Assembly (NCBI RefSeq): GCF_000766795.1
Contig: NZ_JPDS01000002.1
Span: forward strand, 563,001-627,000
DNA from: Polaribacter sp. Hel1_85
Lineage (GTDB): Bacteria; Bacteroidota; Bacteroidia; Flavobacteriales; Flavobacteriaceae
Length of the DNA: 64,000 nt
Direction of reading: 5' to 3'
Below the pieces are notes generated by a model, which made no database searches, was not told the origin of the DNA, and worked only from the letters and a program-made list of their open reading frames with translations. How positions within the stretch are numbered: position 1 is the stretch's first letter; each line of letters opens with the position of its first letter. Shown here piece after piece: positions 36,592 through 45,083 of this stretch. The translations under genes and the position numbers were made by a program.

Positions 36592-38970
36592 TTAATAAGA
36601 ATTATAATATTTATGACCAGGTAATCTTTTTGTTTTACTTCCATATCCAAAAAGATTCTGTTCTTTTTTAGATTTTGGTAACTCTTTAATACTTAAATCG
36701 GTTTTGTTTAAAGTTTTAGCAGTAATTATTACCGATTCATTTTTCTTTAAATTTATAGGATAAGAACCATTTGCATTTTGTTTTATTGAAACACATTTTC
36801 CGTTGATATAAAATTTTGGATTTTTAAAATCAACCTGGATGTTACATTCGTTTCCTTTCAAACTTTTTACGGATACAAATTCTGTTGTTCCATCTACTTT
36901 TTTTGCGCTCACTAAAAAGGCTCCTTGTGTTCTTAAGTTGTGAAACGAAACATCTTTCCAGTTTTTTGGACTTGCAGGAAATACATTTATTTTACCTCCC
37001 CAACTTTGCAGCATCATATCATGTAAACTTGTAGCAAATGATAAAGGACTTTCAATTACCGGATTGATTTTACCTTCGGAATACATTGTTGTTGATGAAA
37101 TATTTTTATGTTTGATTAAAAAATCAAGATAATAATAAGCCTTTTCTGCGTCTCCTAAATTAGCGTACATAGATGAAGCTCCAGTAGCTGTATAACCTGT
37201 TACAGGCATTGCTTTAATTTTTTTACCACTATTAAAAGTAACATCTAACCAATGGTCTAATGAAGTGCGTAATAGTTTTTTATCAGCTTCTTTTTCTGGA
37301 GTAATAACCATTAATGGATAAAAAGCCAGTAAGTGCGAATAATGTCTATGTGGATTTTCGAAAGGTCTATCTTTTCCTATCATCAATCCGTTTTCATCAA
37401 TTTGAAAATCAACCAAATTAGTTAGTAAATTTTCCCATTCTTTTACCAAAGGATCATTTAAATTGTGTTGCTTATCAATGTCTATTAAAGTTTGACAACT
37501 CCAACGAATTAATGCCAGCGTAAAATTAATATCTTGACCACGACCTGGTTTGTATTCTGGAGACCAGCTATATTTTATATGAATTTTTCCATCTTTAGCA
37601 TCTACAGGATTCTCTTTAATGTAATTTAAATAACTATTCACTGTCTTTTTTAAAATAGGAAATAATTTATCTCGCATGCGAATATCATCTCCAGCAAATT
37701 CACAATGCAACCAATAATCATTTAATATCCAAGCTAACATATCTGGCACTTTCCCACCATTAAAAGCGATTAAATCTTGAGGCATTAAGGCAGCAACTGC
37801 AGCACTATTTTTCCAATGTTTTGGTGTGTTTCCTTCTAAATTGGCAGTGTATTTATCAATATTATTTGGTAAAGATTCACCAATAAACATTCTATTTGCA
37901 GTTAAATGTGTCCAATAAATTAGTTGCACATTTAAATCTCCCCAAACCATTGGCCAAAAAGTTCTATTGTACCAAGGTCCCATCAGATCTAAAATAGGTC
38001 CATTTCCTCTAGAAGCGGAACCTAGTTTATACATTTGTATCCAATAGAAAGATTCTTTTTCTGCATCATTTAAGGTTAAAAAACTCAACGGATAATACTC
38101 ATGCCACCATTGTTTATGTGATGAAATAAAGCTATTTTCTTTGATTAGTTTTTCTCCGATTTCTAAATTTTCAGTAACTATTTCTAGCGAATTTCTTTTT
38201 GGATAGCTATGATGAACGCTCGTTATTAATTGTTGTTTCCCAGAAGGATTTCCTGAAATTTTCCAAGCTGTAGTAGTTTCTCCTCTATGATCAAACAAAG
38301 GTTGATAACAAAAATTATAGCCGTTTTTCTCGCTAAATGTTGGTTTTGGAGCCATCTCTAAAGTTACCGCTCTCATTTTATCCCAAGTGCCACCTTTTGG
38401 ACCACCGCCACTTTTTAAAACTTCATAAACAGGAGGAATAGGATCTTCTGCATGCCAAGTAATTTCTACATTTTCATCAGTTGTGTCTGTTTCAAAAAAG
38501 ATAACATCTTTTGTGCTGTGCGTAAAACCCTTAATTTTATAAGTTCCTTTAGAAGTAGTTACAGAACCTGTTAATTCAGCATTCCATAAATCCAAGCGCA
38601 TATCAACTCCCGTTATTTTTCCTTTAGATTTTAACTGAAAATGACCAAGAGGCAATCTACTTCTTTTTATCCAAAGCATTTCATCAGCCTTTGTTTTTGC
38701 CTCTCTATGATCGTAATAATCATGTCTTCCTATGTGAAGAGAGATTACATTTTTTTCTGATTCTTGTGCTTGATAAAATAAAAAACCAATATTTCCATTA
38801 CCTGTGTAAGGTGCAGTTTGCCATTTGTCTGGAACTAAATCCCAAAGCATATCGTGTTTAGATAAAAATGATTTGTAGTCAACTTTAAAATCAACCTGTT
38901 TTTCTTGAGAAGAAAACGGAATTGAAAATAAAATTAAAATACCAATAAATAAAACTTTTAAGTTAAACAT
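36592..38970 (-). CDS. GH95-like alpha-L-fucosidase/galactosidase
   Basis: This 792-residue protein has a signal peptide (about 1-21) and the layout of GH95: an N-terminal beta-sandwich (WQTAPYTGNGNIGFLFYQ, RHDYYDHR), a helical (alpha/alpha)6 domain (FYWIQMYKLGSASRGNGPI, WNRTFWPMVWGDLN-type stretch, NDYWLHCEFAGDD), and a C-terminal region with FHNLRTQGAFLVSAKKVDG. GH95 enzymes release alpha-L-fucose or alpha-L-galactose from chain ends. There is no T9SS tail, so it probably works in the periplasm on oligosaccharides. It is the first gene of a minus-strand operon with two sulfatases. The family call is from general resemblance. Confidence 0.8.
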   Translation of the reverse strand: MFNLKVLFIGILILFSIPFSSQEKQVDFKVDYKSFLSKHDMLWDLVPDKWQTAPYTGNGNIGFLFYQAQESEKNVISLHIGRHDYYDHREAKTKADEMLWIKRSRLPLGHFQLKSKGKITGVDMRLDLWNAELTGSVTTSKGTYKIKGFTHSTKDVIFFETDTTDENVEITWHAEDPIPPVYEVLKSGGGPKGGTWDKMRAVTLEMAPKPTFSEKNGYNFCYQPLFDHRGETTTAWKISGNPSGKQQLITSVHHSYPKRNSLEIVTENLEIGEKLIKENSFISSHKQWWHEYYPLSFLTLNDAEKESFYWIQMYKLGSASRGNGPILDLMGPWYNRTFWPMVWGDLNVQLIYWTHLTANRMFIGESLPNNIDKYTANLEGNTPKHWKNSAAVAALMPQDLIAFNGGKVPDMLAWILNDYWLHCEFAGDDIRMRDKLFPILKKTVNSYLNYIKENPVDAKDGKIHIKYSWSPEYKPGRGQDINFTLALIRWSCQTLIDIDKQHNLNDPLVKEWENLLTNLVDFQIDENGLMIGKDRPFENPHRHYSHLLAFYPLMVITPEKEADKKLLRTSLDHWLDVTFNSGKKIKAMPVTGYTATGASSMYANLGDAEKAYYYLDFLIKHKNISSTTMYSEGKINPVIESPLSFATSLHDMMLQSWGGKINVFPASPKNWKDVSFHNLRTQGAFLVSAKKVDGTTEFVSVKSLKGNECNIQVDFKNPKFYINGKCVSIKQNANGSYPINLKKNESVIITAKTLNKTDLSIKELPKSKKEQNLFGYGSKTKRLPGHKYYNSY

Positions 38971-38993
38971 AGATAATTATTATTTACAAAAGA

Positions 38994-39001
38994 CAAAGTT
39001 A
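38994..39001 (-). promoter_or_regulatory. Candidate promoter -7 box for the GH95 operon
   Basis: The minus strand reads TAACTTTG 23 nt before the GH95 start, matching TAnnTTTG. No clear -33 element is seen. The 284-nt divergent gap also holds block A at 39170. Confidence 0.4.
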
Positions 39002-39169
39002 ATTTTTATATTAAAAAAAGCTTTACTCTAATCATTCAATTCCTTTCTGTAATTCAACATTTCGCTAACATTTAGTTGATAAAGCTGAAATCTAAACAAC
39101 TTACTATAAGGTGATAAGTGTGTATGATGAGAATTCTTGTCATCAAGTATGGATGTTTAACTCTATTCA

Positions 39170-39200
39170 ATAAGAGCAACAAAAAGAGAGATTAGAGTAA
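39170..39200 (+). promoter_or_regulatory. Conserved upstream block A (second copy)
   Basis: The 16 bases TAAGAGCAACAAAAAG and a following TTAGAGTAA repeat the block seen at 21445-21475. Here it ends 55 nt before the sulfatase start, in a divergent promoter region shared with the GH95 operon. This is a candidate binding site for the HTCS. Confidence 0.5.
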
Positions 39201-39254
39201 GCTTATATTAATGATAAATAATAATTTTACCTTAACAATATAATCTTATTAAAA

Positions 39255-40778
39255 ATGTACAAATCTATAATTGCTGTTGTTGTTTTAATTTTGAGTCAAA
39301 ATTTTTGGGCGCAAAAAAAGGCAGATATAAGTCGTCCTAATATCATTTTTATTTATGCTGATGATATGGGAATAGGTGACGTTTCTCATACCACAGGGAA
39401 AGCTGCAACACCAAACTTAGATCGTTTGGCTGCAGAAGGTATTCGTTTTACAGATGCGCATACCTCATCTTCTGTTTGTACACCTTCTCGATATTCACTT
39501 TTAACAGGACGTTATAATTGGCGTACAAGTTTATCTAAAGGTGTAATCCATAAACCAACTACGAAACCGTTGCTTAAAAAAGGTGAAACCACTGTAGCAA
39601 GTTTGTTAAAGCAAGCAGATTATCATACAGCTATGGTTGGGAAATGGCATTTAGGTATTGGTTGGGAATTGTTACCTAATTACAAAAAAGAAAAATGGCA
39701 AATAGGTGGTGGATGGAATATCGATTATACAAAACCTGCTATAACACCTACGAGTAATGGTTTTGACTACTTTTATGGAATAGGAGCTTCTTTAGATATG
39801 CCACCATATGTATATATTGAAAATGAAAAGGTGACAGAACTTCCTTCTGTTATGAATGATCCAAAAATACGTTCTAGAAAAGGGCCTTCTGCTCCAAGTT
39901 TTAAATCGGGTGAATGTTTGCAAGTTTTTGCAGAAAAATCTGTTGATTATATAAACGAGAGAGCTGAAGAAAAAGAACCTTTCTTTTTATACTTGCCATT
40001 AACCTCACCACATACACCTATTGTACCTAGTGAAAAATGGAGAGGTAAGTCTGAATTAGGACCTTATGGAGATTTCTTAATGGAAACAGATTGGGTTGTA
40101 GGTGAAGTTTTAAAAGCACTTGACAAACATAATTTAGCTGAAAACACCATTGTTTTATTTTCTACAGATAATGGATGTTCGCCTGCAGCAAAAATTCCTG
40201 CTTTAAAAAAGAAAGGACACTCACCAAGTGGAAATTTAAGAGGGAATAAAGCAGATATTTATGAAGGTGGACATCGCGTTCCTTTTATCATTCGTTGGCC
40301 AGAAGTTATAGAACCTGGAACGCAAACAGATAGACTAACATGTATGACTGATTTTATAGCTACTTGTTCTGATATTACAGGTGTAAAATTAGATGCTGCA
40401 TCAGGTGTAGATGCTATTTCTTTTTTATCAACATTAAAAAATCCAAAGAAAACAAATAGAGAAGACATTATTAGTCATAGTATTAATGGTTCTTTTTCTA
40501 TCAGAAAAGGAGATTGGAAACTAGCACTTTGTCCTGGGTCTGGTGGTTGGAGTACTCCAAGAGCTGGTAAAACTCCAGTAGGATCTCCTAGTTTGCAGTT
40601 ATTCAATCTATCAGACGATATTGCTGAAACCACGAATCTGTATGATAAATATCCTGAAAAAGTAAAAGAATTGACAAAATTACTTCAATCTTATGTAGAT
40701 AAAGGAAGAAGTACATCTGGAGAAAATCAAAAAAATGATAGAGAAGTAAATATATATGCAGAAGATAAAGCTAAATAA
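39255..40778 (+). CDS. S1 sulfatase (507 aa)
   Basis: This formylglycine sulfatase has a signal peptide (1-20, NFWAQ), the metal site FIYADDMGIGD, the activation Cys75 in CTPSRYSLLTGRYNWRT, VGKWHLGI, and the metal site FSTDNGCSP. The GRYNWRT tail after the activation motif groups it with the proteins at 53415, 59898 and 61428 (arylsulfatase A-like). It is first in an operon with GH141-like and propeller enzymes, so it probably desulfates oligosaccharides in the periplasm before those act. The position specificity is unknown. Confidence 0.93.
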   Translation: MYKSIIAVVVLILSQNFWAQKKADISRPNIIFIYADDMGIGDVSHTTGKAATPNLDRLAAEGIRFTDAHTSSSVCTPSRYSLLTGRYNWRTSLSKGVIHKPTTKPLLKKGETTVASLLKQADYHTAMVGKWHLGIGWELLPNYKKEKWQIGGGWNIDYTKPAITPTSNGFDYFYGIGASLDMPPYVYIENEKVTELPSVMNDPKIRSRKGPSAPSFKSGECLQVFAEKSVDYINERAEEKEPFFLYLPLTSPHTPIVPSEKWRGKSELGPYGDFLMETDWVVGEVLKALDKHNLAENTIVLFSTDNGCSPAAKIPALKKKGHSPSGNLRGNKADIYEGGHRVPFIIRWPEVIEPGTQTDRLTCMTDFIATCSDITGVKLDAASGVDAISFLSTLKNPKKTNREDIISHSINGSFSIRKGDWKLALCPGSGGWSTPRAGKTPVGSPSLQLFNLSDDIAETTNLYDKYPEKVKELTKLLQSYVDKGRSTSGENQKNDREVNIYAEDKAK

Positions 40779-40824
40779 TTTACTGTTTAAAAAGGAAAAA
40801 AAATAAAAATTAATATATAAGTTA

Positions 40825-43383
40825 ATGAAGAAATTAATCGTCTTATTATTAGCACTGTGCATTATGCCAGTGTATGCAATAGATATCCATGTGGCAACTA
40901 ATGGCTCGGATTCTAATGATGGAACAAAATCCAAACCTTTACTTACCATAAAAGCAGCACAAGCTAAATTAAGAGCTAGTGGACTTTTAGGAAAAGAAGC
41001 ATGTAAAATTATTATACATGAGGGAGTTTATAGATTAATAACGCCTTTACAAATTACCACAGCAGATAGTGGTAATGAAAAATATCCTGTTGTTTATGCT
41101 GCAGCTAAAAATGAAAACGTAGTTATTACAGGAGCACAATTAATTACTTCTAAATGGGAAGAATTTAAAGATGGTATTTATCGTACCAATGTGGGAGATT
41201 TAAATGCAATTGATCAACTTTTTGTAGATCAGAAAAGACAACACATGGCAAGATATCCTAATTTTAATGCTGGTTTTATACCTACTGATGGTGACCCTTC
41301 TGTACGTGGAAAAAAAGCAGGAACAGTTCCTTTTTCAGGAGCAGCTCCAGATGCTTGGGATGCTAAAAAAGCGGCAGAATGGAAAGATCCTACTGGAGCA
41401 ATTTTAAATGGTATGCATAGAGGGTTATGGGGAAGTCAGCATTATTTTGTGACTGGTAAAGATGCTAAAGGAGAATTGGTTTATGAAGGTGGTTGGCAAA
41501 ACAATCGTTCTGCTCCACCTCACAAAGGGTATCGAATGATAGAAAACGTTTTTGAAGAATTAGATGTTCCAGGAGAATGGTACCATAATACTAAGGATGG
41601 TTGGTTGTATTATATGCCAGAAGCCCATGTAAATCTTAACGACACAAAAATTGAAGCCGTCCTTCAAATTAAACACCTTATTGAAATTTACGGAACGCAT
41701 AAATTACCTGTTGCAGAAATGGTAATTCGCAAAAGTGGTAATGCACAAAAAGAGACCGTTGTTAAAAATTACGAAACAACCAAAGCTGTTAAAAACGTTC
41801 GTGTTACAGGGATTCATTTTACAGGTACTAAAAGAACCTTAAGAGAAACCATTGAACCTTTACTAAGAAGTGATTGGTGTGTATATCGTGGTGGAGCAAT
41901 TCACATGAGAGGAACAGAAAATATTTTAATAGATCATTGTTCTTTTAAAGAATTAGGTGGAAATGCTGTATTTGTTGATAGTTATAGTCGTAACATACAG
42001 ATAAAAGAAAACCTTTTTAAGAATAACGGTTCTACGGATGTTAACTTTGTAGGGGCTTTTTCAGCAGTTCGTGATCCTTCATTTAGTTTTCACCATCTTC
42101 CTCCAGCATTAGATGAAATAGATACTACAATTGGTCCAAAATCAGAAGATTATCCAGCGGATTGTATTGTAGAAAATAATTTAATGATGCTTTGTGGGCG
42201 TTTTGAAAAACAAGCATCAGGAATTAATCTATCTATGTCGTCAAGAATTACACTTCGTCACAACACAATCAGTCATACACCAAGAGCTGCCATTAACGTT
42301 TGTGATGGAACTTGGGGTGGTCATATTATTGAATGGAACGATTGTTTTGAAACTGTACTAGAAACACATGATCATGGCGCATTTAATTCATGGGGAAGAG
42401 ATCGTTACTGGTTTAGAGCAGGACCATCAGGACCAGATTTAAAAGATAAAAATGGAAAGCCAATGATTAGTAATTATATAGAAAAGTATCCAAATGCTCC
42501 TTTGTGGGATGCTTATCAGACAACTATTATTCGAAATAATAGAATGCAATGTGATCATGGTTGGGATATTGATTTAGATGACGGTTCTACCAATTATGAG
42601 ATCTACAATAATATAAGCCTATCTGGAGGTATAAAAACACGTGAAGGATATCATCGTGTTGTAACTAATAATGTAATTCTTGGAAGAGGATACACTTGTA
42701 ATGTACCATACCCTAAACCAACTCAAGATGTTTTTGAAAGAAACATTCTTTGGGGTTCGCCAATATATCGTTCTAGCAATCCAACGCTTTGGGGAGGAAC
42801 TAGAAATTTCAATTTCGCTCACAATCCAGATTCTAAAAAAGTGGTACCTGCTTATGGAGCACAACAGCAAACACAAGATGATGCAGAAAGTCTATATGGT
42901 AATGTTCTTTTTAAAGAATCTAAACTTAAAAATGGCGATTTTACAGTCTCAAATAAATCAGAAGCTTTAAAACTTGGATTTAAAAATTTCCCAATGTCTG
43001 GTTTCGGTGTTACTTCAAATGAATTGAAGTGTTTGGCAATGAAACCTAAAATTCTTTCACCTAAAGAAGTAGCGTCTAATGTTTTTGTTAAGAAAAAAAT
43101 GAAAGGACTGTTTGGAGCTAAATTTAAAACATTAAATACAGAAGCAGAACTTTCTGCAACCGGAATGTTTCAGAAATATGGCGTGTTATTAGTTTCTGTT
43201 CCTAAGAATAGTAAATTGGCTAAAATGGGATTTAAAGTTGATGATGTTGTGATAGAATTAAATTCCGATAAAATAAAAGAAGAACAAACTTTTATTAAAA
43301 ATATGAAAAGCTTAACTGGTGGTAAACACACCGTAAAAGTATGGAGACATCAGAGTCCAATTACTTTTTCTTTTACAAAATAA
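40825..43383 (+). CDS. GH141-like parallel beta-helix enzyme with PDZ-like tail
   Basis: This 852-residue exported protein (signal 1-20) has the GH141 layout. It starts with DIHVATNGSDSNDGTKSKPLLTIKAAQ, followed by VVITGAQLITSKWEEF and DQLFVDQKRQHMARYPNF. A long right-handed beta-helix follows (about 320-640) with NILIDHCSFKELGGNAVFV and GINLSMSSRITLRHNTISHTPRAA. Known GH141 members are alpha-L-fucosidase and xylanase. The last 75 residues look like a PDZ domain (LAKMGFKVDDVVIEL), an unusual addition. There is no T9SS tail, so it is periplasmic. A paralogue follows at 45084. Fucosidase activity is inferred from context. Confidence 0.82.
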   Translation: MKKLIVLLLALCIMPVYAIDIHVATNGSDSNDGTKSKPLLTIKAAQAKLRASGLLGKEACKIIIHEGVYRLITPLQITTADSGNEKYPVVYAAAKNENVVITGAQLITSKWEEFKDGIYRTNVGDLNAIDQLFVDQKRQHMARYPNFNAGFIPTDGDPSVRGKKAGTVPFSGAAPDAWDAKKAAEWKDPTGAILNGMHRGLWGSQHYFVTGKDAKGELVYEGGWQNNRSAPPHKGYRMIENVFEELDVPGEWYHNTKDGWLYYMPEAHVNLNDTKIEAVLQIKHLIEIYGTHKLPVAEMVIRKSGNAQKETVVKNYETTKAVKNVRVTGIHFTGTKRTLRETIEPLLRSDWCVYRGGAIHMRGTENILIDHCSFKELGGNAVFVDSYSRNIQIKENLFKNNGSTDVNFVGAFSAVRDPSFSFHHLPPALDEIDTTIGPKSEDYPADCIVENNLMMLCGRFEKQASGINLSMSSRITLRHNTISHTPRAAINVCDGTWGGHIIEWNDCFETVLETHDHGAFNSWGRDRYWFRAGPSGPDLKDKNGKPMISNYIEKYPNAPLWDAYQTTIIRNNRMQCDHGWDIDLDDGSTNYEIYNNISLSGGIKTREGYHRVVTNNVILGRGYTCNVPYPKPTQDVFERNILWGSPIYRSSNPTLWGGTRNFNFAHNPDSKKVVPAYGAQQQTQDDAESLYGNVLFKESKLKNGDFTVSNKSEALKLGFKNFPMSGFGVTSNELKCLAMKPKILSPKEVASNVFVKKKMKGLFGAKFKTLNTEAELSATGMFQKYGVLLVSVPKNSKLAKMGFKVDDVVIELNSDKIKEEQTFIKNMKSLTGGKHTVKVWRHQSPITFSFTK

Positions 43384-43425
43384 ATAATATACAAAATTCA
43401 GTATTTACAATTAAAAAATAATTTA

Positions 43426-45039
43426 ATGAAAACAAAGAATAGAATACAAATAAGTAATGCCTTTTTACTAGCATTTACAACTTTACTTTTCGCAGCTTGT
43501 GGAGTCCAACAAGCCCAAAACATTGATTCTTCAAAAGGTAACACTTGGACAATTGAGTCACAAGAAGACTGGCAAGCAAATATTGCTGAGAAATCAAATT
43601 TAGAAATCACCGAAGGAAAAGTAATTCCTACTGAGAAAGAGGCTGTTTTCAAAAGCTCAATGAAAAAGTTTACGAAAAAGAAATCTGCAAAATCCATTAC
43701 TTTTTCTCAATCAGCAGAATGGTTAAATTGGGAACAAATTCCTACTGCAGCACCAGCCAATTTAGGTGATGCCCCTGTAGCATTACAGTTAGGTGATGGA
43801 AACTATTGGATGTTTGGTAAATATGATACTAGAAAAAAGAATAAACGCCCAAAAGATTTTAAGAGTAAGGATACAACCTTAATAGGTTATGATGTTGTAT
43901 TAAAAACAACACATCTTAAAAATCAATTTGATGCACCAGCAGGATTAAAGAAAACTAAAAAGGGTTACCATGCTTGGCATAGTATCGATATGAAAAACTG
44001 GGTGCATTATGGACCTATATCAGACATGTCTTCTCGTTGGGTAACTTCTGCAGAATATATTGATGGAAAATTTTATTTTTATTACGATTTTCCAAACGAT
44101 CAAGATCCACATTTACTTATCGATGAAAACTTAACAGATGGTATTGTTGGTAAAAAAATGGGAATGGCTTTTAAGGATCCTTCAGATGGTTCTGATTGTG
44201 CAGTCATTAGAGATTTCGATGGTAATTTTCATATTATAGGTGAAGATTGGTCACCTATTGATGCTTCTACGCATGCTTGGGATTCTCCTTTAGCAATTCA
44301 TGCTGTTAGTAAAGATGGTTTTAATGATTTTAAAATTTTAAACCCTCCTGTAGATGAGCGTACAAAACCAACTGGTAAATTTGCTGAATATGCACATCCA
44401 CATTGGTTTAAGGAAGATCCAGATAACTATCCTGGAAAAGCGTCACCAGTTGATATTCCGAGACAAAGAATCAAAAAAGGAGACGTCGTTTCTTTTGGTA
44501 AATACGAAATCCATGAAGGAGAACAAAATTCTTTTGGAGATTGGGCTTCTATTTCTATTGGTGGTCAATATTATTTATTCGCAGATTATGATCCAGCAGG
44601 TAAGACAGGAGGTAAACATATGAGTGTGGCTTGGTTTACATCTGATAATATCAATAAACAATTTGAATTTTGTGGGAATATAGGTCAAGGACATCCTGAT
44701 CCAGATATCATGTTTGCAGAAGGTAAGTATTACCTACTTACGCAAACAAGAAATGATTATGTAAGTTCTGGCCCTTGGGTTGAAACTGTAGAAGTAAGAA
44801 TGGGTGTTGATACAACAAATGATGGATTGGTTAATGAGTGGAGTGACTGGCAAGTTGTAAAAGAACAATATGATTATATCAAAGGCTTCTCTAAGCAAAT
44901 TGAAAAAACACCAGCACAGTTGAATTTTTCTGATTTACCTAAAGGATACGGTTTTCAATTTGAGGTTAAAATGATTGATACAACAGAAAATGAATCAAAA
45001 CCAATTTTAGATAAGGTGGTTGTTTCGTTTGATAAATAA
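43426..45039 (+). CDS. Lipoprotein with five-bladed beta-propeller hydrolase fold (GH43/GH117-like)
   Basis: This 537-residue lipoprotein has Cys25 in LLFAAC as the lipid site and then a low-complexity region to about 90. From about 100 the repeats look like a five-bladed propeller of the GH43/GH117/GH32 kind: HAWHSIDMKNWVHYGPIS, WVTSAEYIDGKFYFYYDF, MAFKDPSDGSDCAVIRDFDGNF, WASISIGGQYYLFADYD, GHPDPDIMFAEGKYYLL. The Asp residues in DPSDGSDCAV and in HPDPDIMF are possible catalytic acids. It lies between two GH141-like genes (42- and 44-nt gaps). The exact GH family is not clear; it may be an exo-enzyme for a non-fucose sugar. Confidence 0.7.
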   Translation: MKTKNRIQISNAFLLAFTTLLFAACGVQQAQNIDSSKGNTWTIESQEDWQANIAEKSNLEITEGKVIPTEKEAVFKSSMKKFTKKKSAKSITFSQSAEWLNWEQIPTAAPANLGDAPVALQLGDGNYWMFGKYDTRKKNKRPKDFKSKDTTLIGYDVVLKTTHLKNQFDAPAGLKKTKKGYHAWHSIDMKNWVHYGPISDMSSRWVTSAEYIDGKFYFYYDFPNDQDPHLLIDENLTDGIVGKKMGMAFKDPSDGSDCAVIRDFDGNFHIIGEDWSPIDASTHAWDSPLAIHAVSKDGFNDFKILNPPVDERTKPTGKFAEYAHPHWFKEDPDNYPGKASPVDIPRQRIKKGDVVSFGKYEIHEGEQNSFGDWASISIGGQYYLFADYDPAGKTGGKHMSVAWFTSDNINKQFEFCGNIGQGHPDPDIMFAEGKYYLLTQTRNDYVSSGPWVETVEVRMGVDTTNDGLVNEWSDWQVVKEQYDYIKGFSKQIEKTPAQLNFSDLPKGYGFQFEVKMIDTTENESKPILDKVVVSFDK

Positions 45040-45083
45040 GATTTAAAAATCAACACTAGTATTTAAAACAAAAATTAAATAAA

